Made by a program: the position numbers and the translations under genes | Assembly: GCA_027493055.1 (NCBI GenBank) | Contig: JAPUDO010000101.1 | Coordinates: 1 to 51,196, forward strand | Length of the DNA: 51,196 bases | Direction: 5' to 3' | Source of the DNA: Niabella sp. | Lineage (GTDB): Bacteria > Bacteroidota > Bacteroidia > Chitinophagales > Chitinophagaceae | Part shown: positions 1 through 8,243 of the stretch, piece after piece | How positions within the stretch are numbered: position 1 is the stretch's first letter | Layout: each line of letters begins with the position of its first letter | The notes under the pieces: model-generated | What the model saw: only the letters and a program-made list of their open reading frames with translations | Databases searched by the model: none | What the model was told of the DNA's origin: nothing

Positions 1-104
1 TGGATGAATTTACCATCACGGGGGCTTCTGGCATCAGCAACAACGATGAAATAAAAAGGCCTTTTTTTAGAGCCGTGTCTTTGCAATCTAATTTTAGCTG
101 CCAT
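1..104 (-). CDS. rpsP: 30S ribosomal protein S16, 5' part only
   Basis: The minus strand from the ATG at 104-102 encodes 34 residues that begin [18 protein letters not shown] and continue into a [13 protein letters not shown] segment, the hallmark N-terminus of bacterial ribosomal protein S16. S16 is an assembly protein of the small ribosomal subunit. The gene runs off the left edge, so only about 40 percent of the usual 80-150 residue protein is visible. It has its own promoter just upstream (182-211). In many bacteria rpsP is followed by rimM, which would lie outside the window. Confidence 0.93.
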   Translation of the reverse strand, partial: MAAKIRLQRHGSKKRPFYFIVVADARSPRDGKFI

Positions 105-181
105 TTTAAATAGAAATTTAAGGCGTTAAAAAATAATGTTTCAATTTCCCAAACAGATTCATATCAGCTGATTTGGGGCGT

Positions 182-211
182 CAAAGGTATATAAAGTTTT
201 ATGTAAACCAA
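182..211 (-). promoter_or_regulatory. Promoter of rpsP, Bacteroidota type
   Basis: Read on the minus strand there is TTG (211-209), exactly 19 nt, then TACCTTTG (189-182), which matches the TTG-N19-TAnnTTTG consensus of the primary sigma factor of Bacteroidota. Transcription would start near 176 and leave a leader of about 70 nt before the rpsP ATG. Confidence 0.7.
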
Positions 212-280
212 GCAACAGGCTACAGAAAATTAAAATAAATGCATTTTTTACAATTTATTAGGATTTGAACCGGCTCCCGC

Positions 281-307
281 AAGAAAAAGAAACCCTGTTA
301 CGGGGTT
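281..307 (-). terminator. Intrinsic terminator after the DUF6580 gene
   Basis: The arms 291-297 and 301-307 pair over seven positions (one G-U) with a three-base loop. On the minus strand the hairpin is followed by a T-rich run (TCTTTTTCTT). It overlaps the stop codon of the minus-strand gene that ends at 306. Confidence 0.65.
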
Positions 308-914
308 ATTTGGAATACTGCAAAGCAAGGTTGCGCTTTTGAACAAGCGCAAATACACCAAAAAGCACAACACAATAAAACAGGTCGCCCAGGAAAGCAT
401 TTGCAAACATTTCTGTGCTCATGGTATTATAAAATGGCAATGCCCGCAGGTACGTCATACCCAAAGTAAGCCCTGGTTCATAAGTAAGGGTGCCTGCTGC
501 AAAATAGTTACCTACCCAAACGCCAAAGTTTGAGACAATCCAGAAAATGGCAGAGCCCGTCAGGGAGTATCCTAACACTTTTACAGCTTTGGGATGGTGC
601 AGGGTGGTACCCAGCAGCGTAACCAGGATCATGCCTGCATATACAAATGCCGGGTAAATGATGACAAAAGTGTGTTAAAAACTTTAAATACCATTTTTAC
701 CACTTGCCTGAAGCGCTATATCTGATATAAAATACGCGGCGATAGGAACAATCAGCGCCAGCCATTTTTTATTGAACCGGGAACCGCCAAATAAAGCCAT
801 TGCCACCAATGGTGAAAAATTATAGGGGTGGGGCAGGAGCCGGCTTAATGCTGCCAGTAATATCATAATAATAAGCAGGCCTGCTTTTGTGTTTAATTTG
901 TTCATCTGTTTCAT
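306..914 (-). pseudogene. DUF6580-family membrane protein interrupted by two in-frame stops
   Basis: Two open segments in the same frame, 914-684 and 656-306, together give a protein of about 200 residues. The first half (LLAALSRLLPHPYNFSPLVA, then ALFGG) and the second half (FVYAGMILVTLLG, several hydrophobic helices) look like one DUF6580 integral membrane protein, a family of unknown function. They are separated by TAA stops at 686-684 and 677-675. Both stops lie in a 30-nt interval (657-686) bounded by ATTTA on each side; without it the frame reads straight through (NGIYPAFVYAGM). The simplest reading is a pseudogene or a sequence error. A translational bypass is a remote alternative, discussed in the findings. 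A promoter-like box is at 957-964 and a terminator overlaps the end. Confidence 0.7.
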
Positions 915-953
915 TTTATTTTAAAGAAATGCACTTTTGGTTCCTTTACTGTA

Positions 954-982
954 TTGCAAAAGTAGAGAGTTTTATAAATTTG
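954..982 (+). promoter_or_regulatory. Promoter of the DUF4920 gene
   Basis: TTG at 954-956, an 18-nt spacer and TAAATTTG at 975-982 fit the Bacteroidota promoter. The start codon follows at 1002. Confidence 0.55.
957..964 (-). promoter_or_regulatory. -7 box for the DUF6580 gene
   Basis: On the minus strand TACTTTTG matches TAnnTTTG, 42 nt before the ATG at 914. No good -33 TTG is seen at the right distance. It overlaps the -33 region of the divergent promoter of the DUF4920 gene, so the two may compete. Confidence 0.4.
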
Positions 983-1001
983 ATCTATTAATCATACACA
1001 A

Positions 1002-1475
1002 ATGAAAAAAATTATTACCTTTTTTTTATTGGTTGCTGCTGTAAAGCTGAGCTATGCACAACCGCCTGCAGGTCCCGCTGCGCCTGGAAATATTTATGGC
1101 GATACAGTAAATGCGGATGGTACTACCCCTCTTGCTGATCTGACCAACCAGCTATCAAAAAAAGATACTGTTGCAACTAAAATTACCGGTAAAGTATTAG
1201 CCTCATGCCCTAAAAAAGGCTGCTGGATGGATGTAGAACTGGCTGATAAAAGTAAAATGTTTGTAAAATTTAAGGATTACGCCTTTTTTGTACCTACCGA
1301 TATTGTAGGCAAAACAATTGTTTTAGAGGGTATTGCTTTTAATAAAGTAACTTCTGTAGCAGAGCTGCAGCATTACGCTAAAGATGCCAAAAAAAGCAAA
1401 GCCGAAATAGACGCCATAAAAGAACCCCAAAAGCAGGTGCGTTTTCTGGCCGATGGAGTGCTGGTTGTAAAATAA
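1002..1475 (+). CDS. Secreted DUF4920 domain protein
   Basis: This 157-residue protein starts with a clear signal peptide (MKKIITFFLLVAAVKLSYA) and so should be periplasmic or anchored outside the inner membrane. Residues about 30-155 match the DUF4920 pattern: an NIYGDTV start, ITGKVLASCPKKGCWM with two cysteines three residues apart, and a VKFKDYAFFVP strand. The fold is expected to be a small beta barrel like OB-fold proteins; the CPKKGCW motif suggests a metal or redox role, but no function is established. It is monocistronic, with a promoter at 954-982 and about 160 nt before atpA. Confidence 0.8.
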   Translation: MKKIITFFLLVAAVKLSYAQPPAGPAAPGNIYGDTVNADGTTPLADLTNQLSKKDTVATKITGKVLASCPKKGCWMDVELADKSKMFVKFKDYAFFVPTDIVGKTIVLEGIAFNKVTSVAELQHYAKDAKKSKAEIDAIKEPQKQVRFLADGVLVVK

Positions 1476-1546
1476 TACTGCTTACTGCCCCTTTTTGGTC
1501 TTTTCAGGTTAGTTTAGGATTTAGCGGAACTATCCCGTTCTATTAT

Positions 1547-1577
1547 TTTGTTATAAATTGCTGATAACCTACTTTTG
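1547..1577 (+). promoter_or_regulatory. Promoter of atpA
   Basis: TTTG at 1547-1550, exactly 19 nt, and TACTTTTG at 1570-1577 form a perfect Bacteroidota promoter. Transcription should start near 1583, giving a 55-nt leader. This supports independent transcription of atpA. Confidence 0.75.
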
Positions 1578-1637
1578 CACCCTGAAATCAAAAGCTGTGG
1601 AAGCAGCTGTAAATAAAACCCATTTTAAATTAAGTAT

Positions 1638-3221
1638 ATGCCAGAAATTAAACCCGACGAAATAAGCGCCATATTGCGGGAGCAATTAAGCAATTTTAAT
1701 GCTCACGCAGATTTAGAAGAAGTAGGAACAGTGCTGCAGGTGGGCGATGGTATTGCCCGTGTATATGGCTTGGGAAATGTACGTTATGGTGAGCTGGTTG
1801 AATTTGAAAATGGCGTTCGTGCCATTGCGCTTAACCTGGAAGAAGATAACGTAGGTGTGGTACTGATGGGTGAAGGCAAAGAAATAAAAGAAGGTTCTAA
1901 AGTGCGCCGCACCGGCCAGATCGCTTCTATTAAAGTAGGCGAGGGCATGGCGGGCCGTGTTGTAAATACGCTGGGCCAGCCTATTGATGGCAAAGGCCCT
2001 ATTACCGGAGACCTGTATGAAATGCCTTTAGAGCGTAAAGCTCCGGGTGTAATTTTCCGTGAGCCGGTAAAAGAGCCCCTGCAAACAGGTATTAAGGCTA
2101 TTGATGCCATGATCCCCATTGGCCGTGGTCAAAGGGAGCTCATCATTGGTGACCGCCAAACCGGTAAAACAGCTATTGCTGTAGATACCATTATCAATCA
2201 AAAAGAATTTTTTGCAGCAGGTAAACCTGTATATTGTATTTATGTGGCAATTGGCCAGAAAGCCTCTACTATTGCCGGTGTAATGAAAACTTTACAGGAC
2301 AATGGCGCTATGGAATATACTACCATTGTAGCGGCTTCTGCATCTGATCCTGCACCGTTGCAGTTCTATGCACCGTTTGCCGGCGCGGCAATTGGTGAGT
2401 TCTTCCGTGATACCGGCCGTCCAGCATTGATCATCTATGATGACCTTTCAAAACAGGCAGTAGCTTACCGCGAAGTATCTCTTTTATTACGCCGCCCGCC
2501 GGGCCGTGAGGCTTATCCCGGGGATGTATTCTACCTGCACAGCCGTTTGCTGGAAAGAGCTGCAAAAGTGATCAGTAACGATGAGATTGTTAAAAACATG
2601 AACGATCTTCCAGATTCTATCAAACACCTGGTAAAAGGTGGCGGTTCCTTAACAGCGCTCCCTATTATTGAAACCCAGGCAGGTGACGTATCAGCTTACA
2701 TCCCAACTAACGTAATTTCAATTACCGATGGGCAGATATTCCTTGAGTCCAGCTTATTCCTTTCCGGTATCCGTCCGGCTATTAACGTAGGTATCTCGGT
2801 AAGCCGTGTGGGTGGTAATGCACAGATCAAGTCCATGAAAAAAGTTGCCGGTACATTAAAGCTTGACCAGGCGCTTTACCGCGAGCTGGAGGCGTTTTCC
2901 AAATTTGGCGGCGACCTGGATGCAGCTACTAAAAATGTAATTGATAAAGGTGCCCGTAACGTGGAGATCCTGAAACAACCTCAGTACTCTCCGTTCCCTG
3001 TAGAAAAGCAGGTAGCTATTATTTATTTGGGTACCAATGGTTTAATAAAAGATGTGCCTGTAAATAAAGTGAAGGAGTTTGAAGAGCATTTCCTGATGGA
3101 AATGGATAACAAATTACCCGAGGTAATGGCCGAGTTCAAAAAAGGAAACCTGCCCGAAGAAGGGATTAAGCAAATGGTAGAGCTGGCTAATGGCCTGATC
3201 CCCCAGTACAAAAAGGCTTAA
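1638..3221 (+). CDS. atpA: F0F1 ATP synthase subunit alpha
   Basis: The 527-residue product is a full-length alpha subunit of the F1 sector, the non-catalytic nucleotide-binding partner of beta in ATP synthesis at the inner membrane. Visible marks are the N-terminal beta-barrel segment ([11 protein letters not shown]), the P-loop GDRQTGKTA near residue 171, the [22 protein letters not shown] block, and the family signature [14 protein letters not shown]. Unlike the usual operon, the next gene downstream is a LytTR regulator, not atpG, and the upstream gene is DUF4920; delta, gamma and beta genes are not in the window. A strong promoter lies upstream and a hairpin terminator follows at 3306-3333. 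Confidence 0.97.
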   Translation: MPEIKPDEISAILREQLSNFNAHADLEEVGTVLQVGDGIARVYGLGNVRYGELVEFENGVRAIALNLEEDNVGVVLMGEGKEIKEGSKVRRTGQIASIKVGEGMAGRVVNTLGQPIDGKGPITGDLYEMPLERKAPGVIFREPVKEPLQTGIKAIDAMIPIGRGQRELIIGDRQTGKTAIAVDTIINQKEFFAAGKPVYCIYVAIGQKASTIAGVMKTLQDNGAMEYTTIVAASASDPAPLQFYAPFAGAAIGEFFRDTGRPALIIYDDLSKQAVAYREVSLLLRRPPGREAYPGDVFYLHSRLLERAAKVISNDEIVKNMNDLPDSIKHLVKGGGSLTALPIIETQAGDVSAYIPTNVISITDGQIFLESSLFLSGIRPAINVGISVSRVGGNAQIKSMKKVAGTLKLDQALYRELEAFSKFGGDLDAATKNVIDKGARNVEILKQPQYSPFPVEKQVAIIYLGTNGLIKDVPVNKVKEFEEHFLMEMDNKLPEVMAEFKKGNLPEEGIKQMVELANGLIPQYKKA

Positions 3222-3305
3222 ATTCCAGCTTTGCCGGATTTCATTTAAAGCCGGGAGTGTAATAGTAATCCTGCATTTCCGGTAAATATTTAACCTGATA
3301 TTTCT

Positions 3306-3340
3306 TAAGCCTTGTTCCACCGAGCAAGGCTTATTAATTT
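3306..3340 (+). terminator. Hairpin terminator after atpA
   Basis: A perfect nine-base-pair stem (TAAGCCTTG at 3306-3314, CAAGGCTTA at 3325-3333) with a ten-base loop is followed by a weak T-rich tail. It lies 85 nt after atpA and 29 nt before the LytTR gene, so it may also act in the leader of that operon. Confidence 0.55.
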
Positions 3341-3368
3341 AGGAATACGTATATTAGCCATATTAATT

Positions 3369-4076
3369 ATGGAGCGCCCTGTAAATTGCCTGATTGTAGA
3401 CGACAACAAAGTGTCCAGGATGTTATTGCAACAGATACTGGAAAAGATCAATGGTATTACCATCATTGAAGAGTTTGACGATCCGCTGAAGGCAAAAACT
3501 TTTATAGAGAGCAATGATATTGATATCCTGTTCCTGGATATTGAAATGCCGGGACTGTCAGGATTGGAGCTCTTAAGAATGCTGCATAAACGGCCGCTAA
3601 CCATTTTTACTACAGGCAAGCAGGGATATGCGGTTGAAGCGTTTGAGCTGAATGTGGTGGATTATATAGTTAAGCCTTTTACATTGGCCAGGGTACTGCA
3701 CGCTGTAGAACGGGCAAAGGAACTGCTGAGCAATGAAAATGTGAAAATAGGAAAAGTTGAGGCGAGTGATTTTGTATTTGTAAAAGATAATAAGGTGATC
3801 AGGAAGGTGAAGATGAGTGATATTTTATGGATAGAGGCTAAGGGGGATTATATAAAAATTCATGTTCCGCAGAAAAGCTATGTGGTGCATGGCAGTTTAA
3901 AAGCTATTGAAGATAAGCTGCCTTCCCAGAACTTTATGCGCATACACAGAAGCTATACCATAGCCCTGGATAAAATTGACTACATCGAAGACAGGATCGT
4001 ATATGTGCATGGACAGGCCATTCCTATTTCAGAATCCAATAAAGATGCCTTACTGAAAAGCCTGCAGTTGCTTTAA
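3369..4076 (+). CDS. LytTR-family response regulator
   Basis: The 235-residue protein has an N-terminal receiver domain (residues 1-120) with acidic pocket DD near residue 10, phospho-acceptor Asp57 in FLDIEMPG, and the conserved Lys in IVKPF. The C-terminal half (about 135-235) is a LytTR DNA-binding domain (DILWIEAKGDYIKIH, FMRIHRSYTIAL). I chose the ATG at 3369 because the receiver begins directly after it; an upstream extension would run through the terminator hairpin. Its TAA shares a base with the ATG of the next gene, so the two are translationally coupled. It is most likely the output regulator of the hybrid kinase that follows. Confidence 0.9.
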   Translation: MERPVNCLIVDDNKVSRMLLQQILEKINGITIIEEFDDPLKAKTFIESNDIDILFLDIEMPGLSGLELLRMLHKRPLTIFTTGKQGYAVEAFELNVVDYIVKPFTLARVLHAVERAKELLSNENVKIGKVEASDFVFVKDNKVIRKVKMSDILWIEAKGDYIKIHVPQKSYVVHGSLKAIEDKLPSQNFMRIHRSYTIALDKIDYIEDRIVYVHGQAIPISESNKDALLKSLQLL

Positions 4077-6259
4077 TGAATTTAAAAATGAGTAAAAAAG
4101 GTGCCTCATTCTTTTTTATAGTTACTTTAGCGCTAATACTGATAGCACTAATAGTTGTAACCCAGGTATTTACCACTACATCCACCACCGCATTAACTAC
4201 CGGGAACCGTAAAGCCGTAGAAACCTTCCGGCTGAATAATAAGATCCAGGAATTAGTTAACCTGTCATTTGACCTCGAAAGCAAGCTGAAAAAAAATGAG
4301 CCGTTAAATGAAGCCCGGCTTCAATCTGTTAATGATTCTTTACTATTATTAGGTTATAATGCCAGCATATTAAGCGCTGCCACTATTGTGGAAGGCAGGA
4401 GCACTTCCGAAGCTATAAATAGTATTGTTGATACACAGGTCTATATATCCGAACAAATCATTGCGGCAGTACGAAATGCCAATAGTGCGCAATTAGCATA
4501 TTTCAGAGATTCCCTGCGTGTGTTAGCTCCGGGAGATAAAGTGTATAAAAATTGCTTGCAGCTACAGGAGGCTCTTAATAATAACCTTCAGCAAGCCTTA
4601 TATAAAAATTCTGAACAGGCAGGTAAGCTGTCATTATTGAACAGGATCCTGGCTTTATTTTCTATTATTGCTATTCTTGCATTAGCTACAATAATCATAC
4701 GCAGGCAGTCGCAGCAGCTTAAATTGATAGAAGAGCTGAAAGAAGCAGAGCTGGCGGCGCTTAAGAGTAAGAATGCCAAGGAAGAATTCCTGGCCAATAT
4801 GAGCCATGAGCTTAGGACTCCTTTAAATGCACTGATCGGGTTTGGAAACCTGCTGGATAAGACAGCGCTGAATGATCAGCAAAAAGAATATGTAGAGATC
4901 ATAAAATCCAGCGGTTATAACCTGCTGTATATAGTTAACGATGTTTTGGATATTTCCAAAATTGAAGCAGGAAAGCTTACCATTGCCCACCGGCCATTTA
5001 ATTTGTATAACCTGTTAAGTAACCTGCAGAAAATGTTTTCTGCTTCTGTTCAGGAGAAGGGGCTTTTTTATAAGTACAGTATTAACGAACAGGTTCCGGA
5101 ATATGTGATTGGAGACCCCGACAGGTTACAGCAGATTTTTGTAAACCTGATCAGCAACGCTATAAAATTTACAGCCCAGGGAGGCATAGAAGTCAGTACA
5201 GGTATTATATGGATAGATGAGGAAGCAAAATATTATAAGCTGAGCTTTACCATTAAAGATAGTGGGATAGGTATTCCTAAAGATAAAGTAGAAACTATCT
5301 TTGAAAGATTTGAGCAGCTGGAGCATGGGGCACTGCGGCAACATGGAGGTACCGGACTGGGATTAACCATAGTGAAAAACCTGGTGGAAAGGATGGGTGG
5401 TTCCATATCAGTCTACAGCCATGTTAATGAAGGCTCTGAGTTTAACTTTACCTGTATATTGGAAAAGTCGGATGCTATTAAGCCGGAGCCGGAAAAGGCA
5501 ACAGATGCCAGTTTCTCATTAAAAAACTATAAAGTGCTGGTGGTAGAAGATAATAAAGCCAACCAGGTATTACTAAAGCATATTTTCAACAAACATAATG
5601 TGCAGCCCCGCATTATTGATAATGGAAAAGAGGCTGTTGCTGTTTTAAGAAAAGAGTCTTTCGACATCGTTCTTATGGATATACAAATGCCGGTTATGGA
5701 TGGCTATACCGCTATTTCTATATTGAGGAACGAGCTGTATTTAAAAACGCCGGTTATTGCCATGACGGCTTATGTATCTGAAAGTGATGTTAGAAAGTGT
5801 CTGGAATCAGGATTTACTGATTATATGGCAAAACCTGTAGATGAGCAACTATTAATACAGAAAATAGCGTCTACGCTTAATCATACAGAAAATAATGCGG
5901 TGCACATCAACAACAGCCCAAATGGCAGCAGCCTGGATTTTTTAAGGGAAATTGTGGGTGATGATTCAGAGGTATTAACTGAAATACTGCAGGAAATGAA
6001 CCTGCAATGGCATAAAGATAAAAATGATTTACTTGCTGCCTCTGCGCAGCAGGATAAAGATGGGGTGAAGCGCATCCTGCACAGGATGAAGTCCACTTTT
6101 TCTTCTTTAGGTCCTGAGCACCAGGTTTATAAAATATTAATGGAAAAGGGGCATGCCATTGTAAATGGTAACGAAATACTTACAGATGAAACTATAAAGT
6201 TTATTGAGGAGATGGATGGACTAATAAACAGCACTTTACACTATGGGATTGAAAGATAA
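4076..6259 (+). CDS. Hybrid sensor histidine kinase with receiver and HPt domains
   Basis: This 727-residue membrane kinase has transmembrane helices at about 11-33 and 184-206 flanking a helical periplasmic sensor. The cytoplasmic part holds HisKA with His244 (SHELRTPLNAL), an ATPase domain (DPDRLQQIFVNLISNAIKF, DSGIGIP, GGTGLGLTIVK), a receiver with Asp535 (VLMDIQMPVMDG), and a C-terminal HPt domain with His669 (ILHRMKSTFSSLG). This is a complete phosphorelay in one chain, and the HPt histidine would hand the phosphoryl group to a separate receiver, probably Asp57 of the LytTR protein upstream. The gene overlaps the LytTR gene by one base and the next gene by 17, so all are cotranscribed. 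The signal is unknown. Confidence 0.93.
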   Translation: MNLKMSKKGASFFFIVTLALILIALIVVTQVFTTTSTTALTTGNRKAVETFRLNNKIQELVNLSFDLESKLKKNEPLNEARLQSVNDSLLLLGYNASILSAATIVEGRSTSEAINSIVDTQVYISEQIIAAVRNANSAQLAYFRDSLRVLAPGDKVYKNCLQLQEALNNNLQQALYKNSEQAGKLSLLNRILALFSIIAILALATIIIRRQSQQLKLIEELKEAELAALKSKNAKEEFLANMSHELRTPLNALIGFGNLLDKTALNDQQKEYVEIIKSSGYNLLYIVNDVLDISKIEAGKLTIAHRPFNLYNLLSNLQKMFSASVQEKGLFYKYSINEQVPEYVIGDPDRLQQIFVNLISNAIKFTAQGGIEVSTGIIWIDEEAKYYKLSFTIKDSGIGIPKDKVETIFERFEQLEHGALRQHGGTGLGLTIVKNLVERMGGSISVYSHVNEGSEFNFTCILEKSDAIKPEPEKATDASFSLKNYKVLVVEDNKANQVLLKHIFNKHNVQPRIIDNGKEAVAVLRKESFDIVLMDIQMPVMDGYTAISILRNELYLKTPVIAMTAYVSESDVRKCLESGFTDYMAKPVDEQLLIQKIASTLNHTENNAVHINNSPNGSSLDFLREIVGDDSEVLTEILQEMNLQWHKDKNDLLAASAQQDKDGVKRILHRMKSTFSSLGPEHQVYKILMEKGHAIVNGNEILTDETIKFIEEMDGLINSTLHYGIER

Positions 6260-6632
6260 AACAGTATATGCAAAAGGAGCATCATCCTCTTTAACTGTAT
6301 TGTGGATAGGGGCAATACTCTTATTGCTTGTAATGCTGTATAACTGGAAGGCACCCGTTGCGGATAGCAATGGATCCGGGAGCCTGCTGTTAAAGCCTGA
6401 AACCATTTTTGCGGATCAGCTGTTATTATCTTCTCAGGATCTGCAGATAGGTGAAAACGTTAATTTAATCAATATTACGCTGAACAGGGAAGGAGAGGGA
6501 AAAGACTCTTCGGTAAACACAGCCCCGGAGCGGAAGCTTGTTTATTCCAGGATCTTAAAAAATAAGATAAGAAAAATATCCTCAGCACCGGATCCCACCA
6601 GCGGATTTACCATTAAACCGCTACCCCAATAA
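6243..6632 (+). CDS. Small single-helix membrane protein of unknown function
   Basis: I do not recognise this 129-residue protein. It has a short cytoplasmic start, one hydrophobic helix at about 18-36 (LTVLWIGAILLLLVMLYNW), and a soluble tail rich in Ser, Asn, Gly and Lys that should lie in the periplasm. It overlaps the kinase gene by 17 nt and ends 3 nt before the lipoprotein gene, so it belongs to the operon. By position it could be an adaptor or accessory subunit of the sensor; this is inference only. Confidence 0.65.
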   Translation: MGLKDKTVYAKGASSSLTVLWIGAILLLLVMLYNWKAPVADSNGSGSLLLKPETIFADQLLLSSQDLQIGENVNLINITLNREGEGKDSSVNTAPERKLVYSRILKNKIRKISSAPDPTSGFTIKPLPQ

Positions 6633-6635
6633 TGT

Positions 6636-7556
6636 ATGGACAGGAAATATTTATATATCAGCCTGCTATTAGGAGTTTTGGTTGCTTCATGTGGTACGCA
6701 AAAGAGGATGGCATCCTCCGGTCAAAAGCTACAGGAAGTTAAAAGTCTTATAAATGAAGACTCCGCTGCGCTTAGCAGGCTGCAGTGGAGTGTAAAAGAG
6801 AAAGCTGATAATCAAACTGTTGACAGTCTGATCAATGCTACTTTTACAAATGTTATTTCCAGTTTACGAAAAGATCTCGAAAAAAATCAGAGAACAGTAG
6901 CCGCTGTGGAGTTTTTCCTCAAGAAACGCTCAAATTTTGCAAAAAGGAACTATAACGCCAATGTAAAGCGGTATGTGGATGAGCTGGATTCCTTCCGGCT
7001 GAAAAACAAAACACGGGACAATATTTACGGATTGCTAAGCGAAGCAGTAAAGGTAAATGCCTTTTATAAATACGGTATGGGTGCCTTTTTTGAACCCGGC
7101 ATATATAAAATCGCACCATCTGGCTTTGGCATGGTAAGCGATGCCTTTATGCCTGCAATAGATTCAATGGCTGCACTGTCTAACCGCTATGCCGATGTTA
7201 AGCGTACTGCACATCTTGTAATTGTTGGCTATGCCGATGGCCTTCCTGTAAATCCCGGCTCGGATCTGTATGCAGAACTGAAAAAACACCTGAGTATTAG
7301 CAACCCAACCAATGAGGAACTGAACCAGGCCCTTTCAGACCTTCGCGCAAGCGAACTGCTGCGGGCCCTGAAAGTTATTATTCAGGGTAATGCTGCAAAA
7401 TTTGACAGCTATGACCGGCTGAATATTGGATATATCAGCTATGGCCGTGGGCAGGCATTGCCATTTAAAAATATTACTGATTACACTTACAATGATGAAC
7501 GCAGAAGAGTAGTGATCTTTTATTGGGCGGTTTTACCGGATATTGACGACCTGTAA
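6636..7556 (+). CDS. Lipoprotein with OmpA-like C-terminal domain
   Basis: The 306-residue product begins with a lipoprotein signal (LLLGVLVASCGTQ, lipidated Cys at about residue 19). Residues about 30-120 look helical and may form a coiled coil. The C-terminal part (about 185-300) has OmpA/MotB-like features: VIVGYADG, a LSDLRASELLRAL helix, YGRGQALP and NDERRRVVIFYW. OmpA-like domains bind peptidoglycan. The domain has an insertion between GYADG and the helix, so a close subfamily is not assigned. As the last gene of the LytTR-kinase operon it suggests that the sensor watches, or controls, the cell envelope. Confidence 0.72.
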   Translation: MDRKYLYISLLLGVLVASCGTQKRMASSGQKLQEVKSLINEDSAALSRLQWSVKEKADNQTVDSLINATFTNVISSLRKDLEKNQRTVAAVEFFLKKRSNFAKRNYNANVKRYVDELDSFRLKNKTRDNIYGLLSEAVKVNAFYKYGMGAFFEPGIYKIAPSGFGMVSDAFMPAIDSMAALSNRYADVKRTAHLVIVGYADGLPVNPGSDLYAELKKHLSISNPTNEELNQALSDLRASELLRALKVIIQGNAAKFDSYDRLNIGYISYGRGQALPFKNITDYTYNDERRRVVIFYWAVLPDIDDL

Positions 7557-7753
7557 AGAACCCTTATCTAAAAAAAGCGGTAATTCATCTTATAAAACAG
7601 CCATTTCATCGAATATTGGTTTAGTAATACCTTATAACACAATACTTTTACAACGGTTTAGAGGGCTTAGAGTGGGCAACGGGATCTTTCCAGGTCATAC
7701 GTTAGCCCCTCTTTCTTTATCAACCAAATTTATATCACTTATCTCCGTTGGTT

Positions 7754-8197
7754 ATGGACTTCAAAAACCGTGTTATATTGCAGTTGAATAGAGAAAATGA
7801 TCTTATATCATCTGCCAGCACTCATTTTAAAGAACCTCCGGCCTATATAAAAGCGGTGATTGATTTAATTACTGAAGCAACTGTTTTGGCGTTGCATACT
7901 CAGGCCTCCTCCCATAAAAAAGCTGATGAATTTTCCAGGATAGGAAAAGAATGCTCTTTTTTGAACTTTGCATCAGTTTTTAGCACCGACTTAAACATTA
8001 TAGAAAAAGGAAGGGGTATTAACTCTGAAATATTTGGTGTGGGCCTGGTGCACACAGTAGACGAAATTTCCCGGAAAACCAATGTAAGAAACAGTACGGT
8101 GCATTTTCTAATGGCTTCGGTTACCCCTGCAGTGTTAAGCGTGCTGCATGAGGTAAACATGGAAAAAGCAGGTGAATTATCTGTTCCGGTACATTAA
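7754..8197 (+). CDS. Hypothetical protein, possibly DUF937-like
   Basis: This 147-residue protein has no signal peptide. The segment FGVGLVHTVDEISRK followed by an ASVTPAVLSVLHE helix is reminiscent of DUF937 proteins, which are small helical proteins of unknown role, but the match is weak. I took the ATG at 7754 rather than the TTG at 7748. It stands alone about 200 nt after the OmpA-like gene, with pdxA convergent 46 nt downstream. No promoter with a good TAnnTTTG box was seen in 7557-7753, and that stretch holds no other recognisable element. Confidence 0.55.
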   Translation: MDFKNRVILQLNRENDLISSASTHFKEPPAYIKAVIDLITEATVLALHTQASSHKKADEFSRIGKECSFLNFASVFSTDLNIIEKGRGINSEIFGVGLVHTVDEISRKTNVRNSTVHFLMASVTPAVLSVLHEVNMEKAGELSVPVH

Positions 8198-8243
8198 AAT
8201 TATTACCCTGTAACGATGTTTAAAAGCAGAAATGCGGACGCCT

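Noticed and set aside
339-533. Plus-strand open frame of 64 codons
   Set aside because: It is antisense to the DUF6580 gene and has no protein-like pattern.
306-914. Stop-codon reassignment as cause of the two in-frame TAA codons
   Set aside because: TAA ends many other genes in the window, such as atpA, so the code is standard.
7543-7791. 82-codon frame after the OmpA-like gene
   Set aside because: It covers the intergenic stretch in a frame with no domain pattern and overlaps two better genes.
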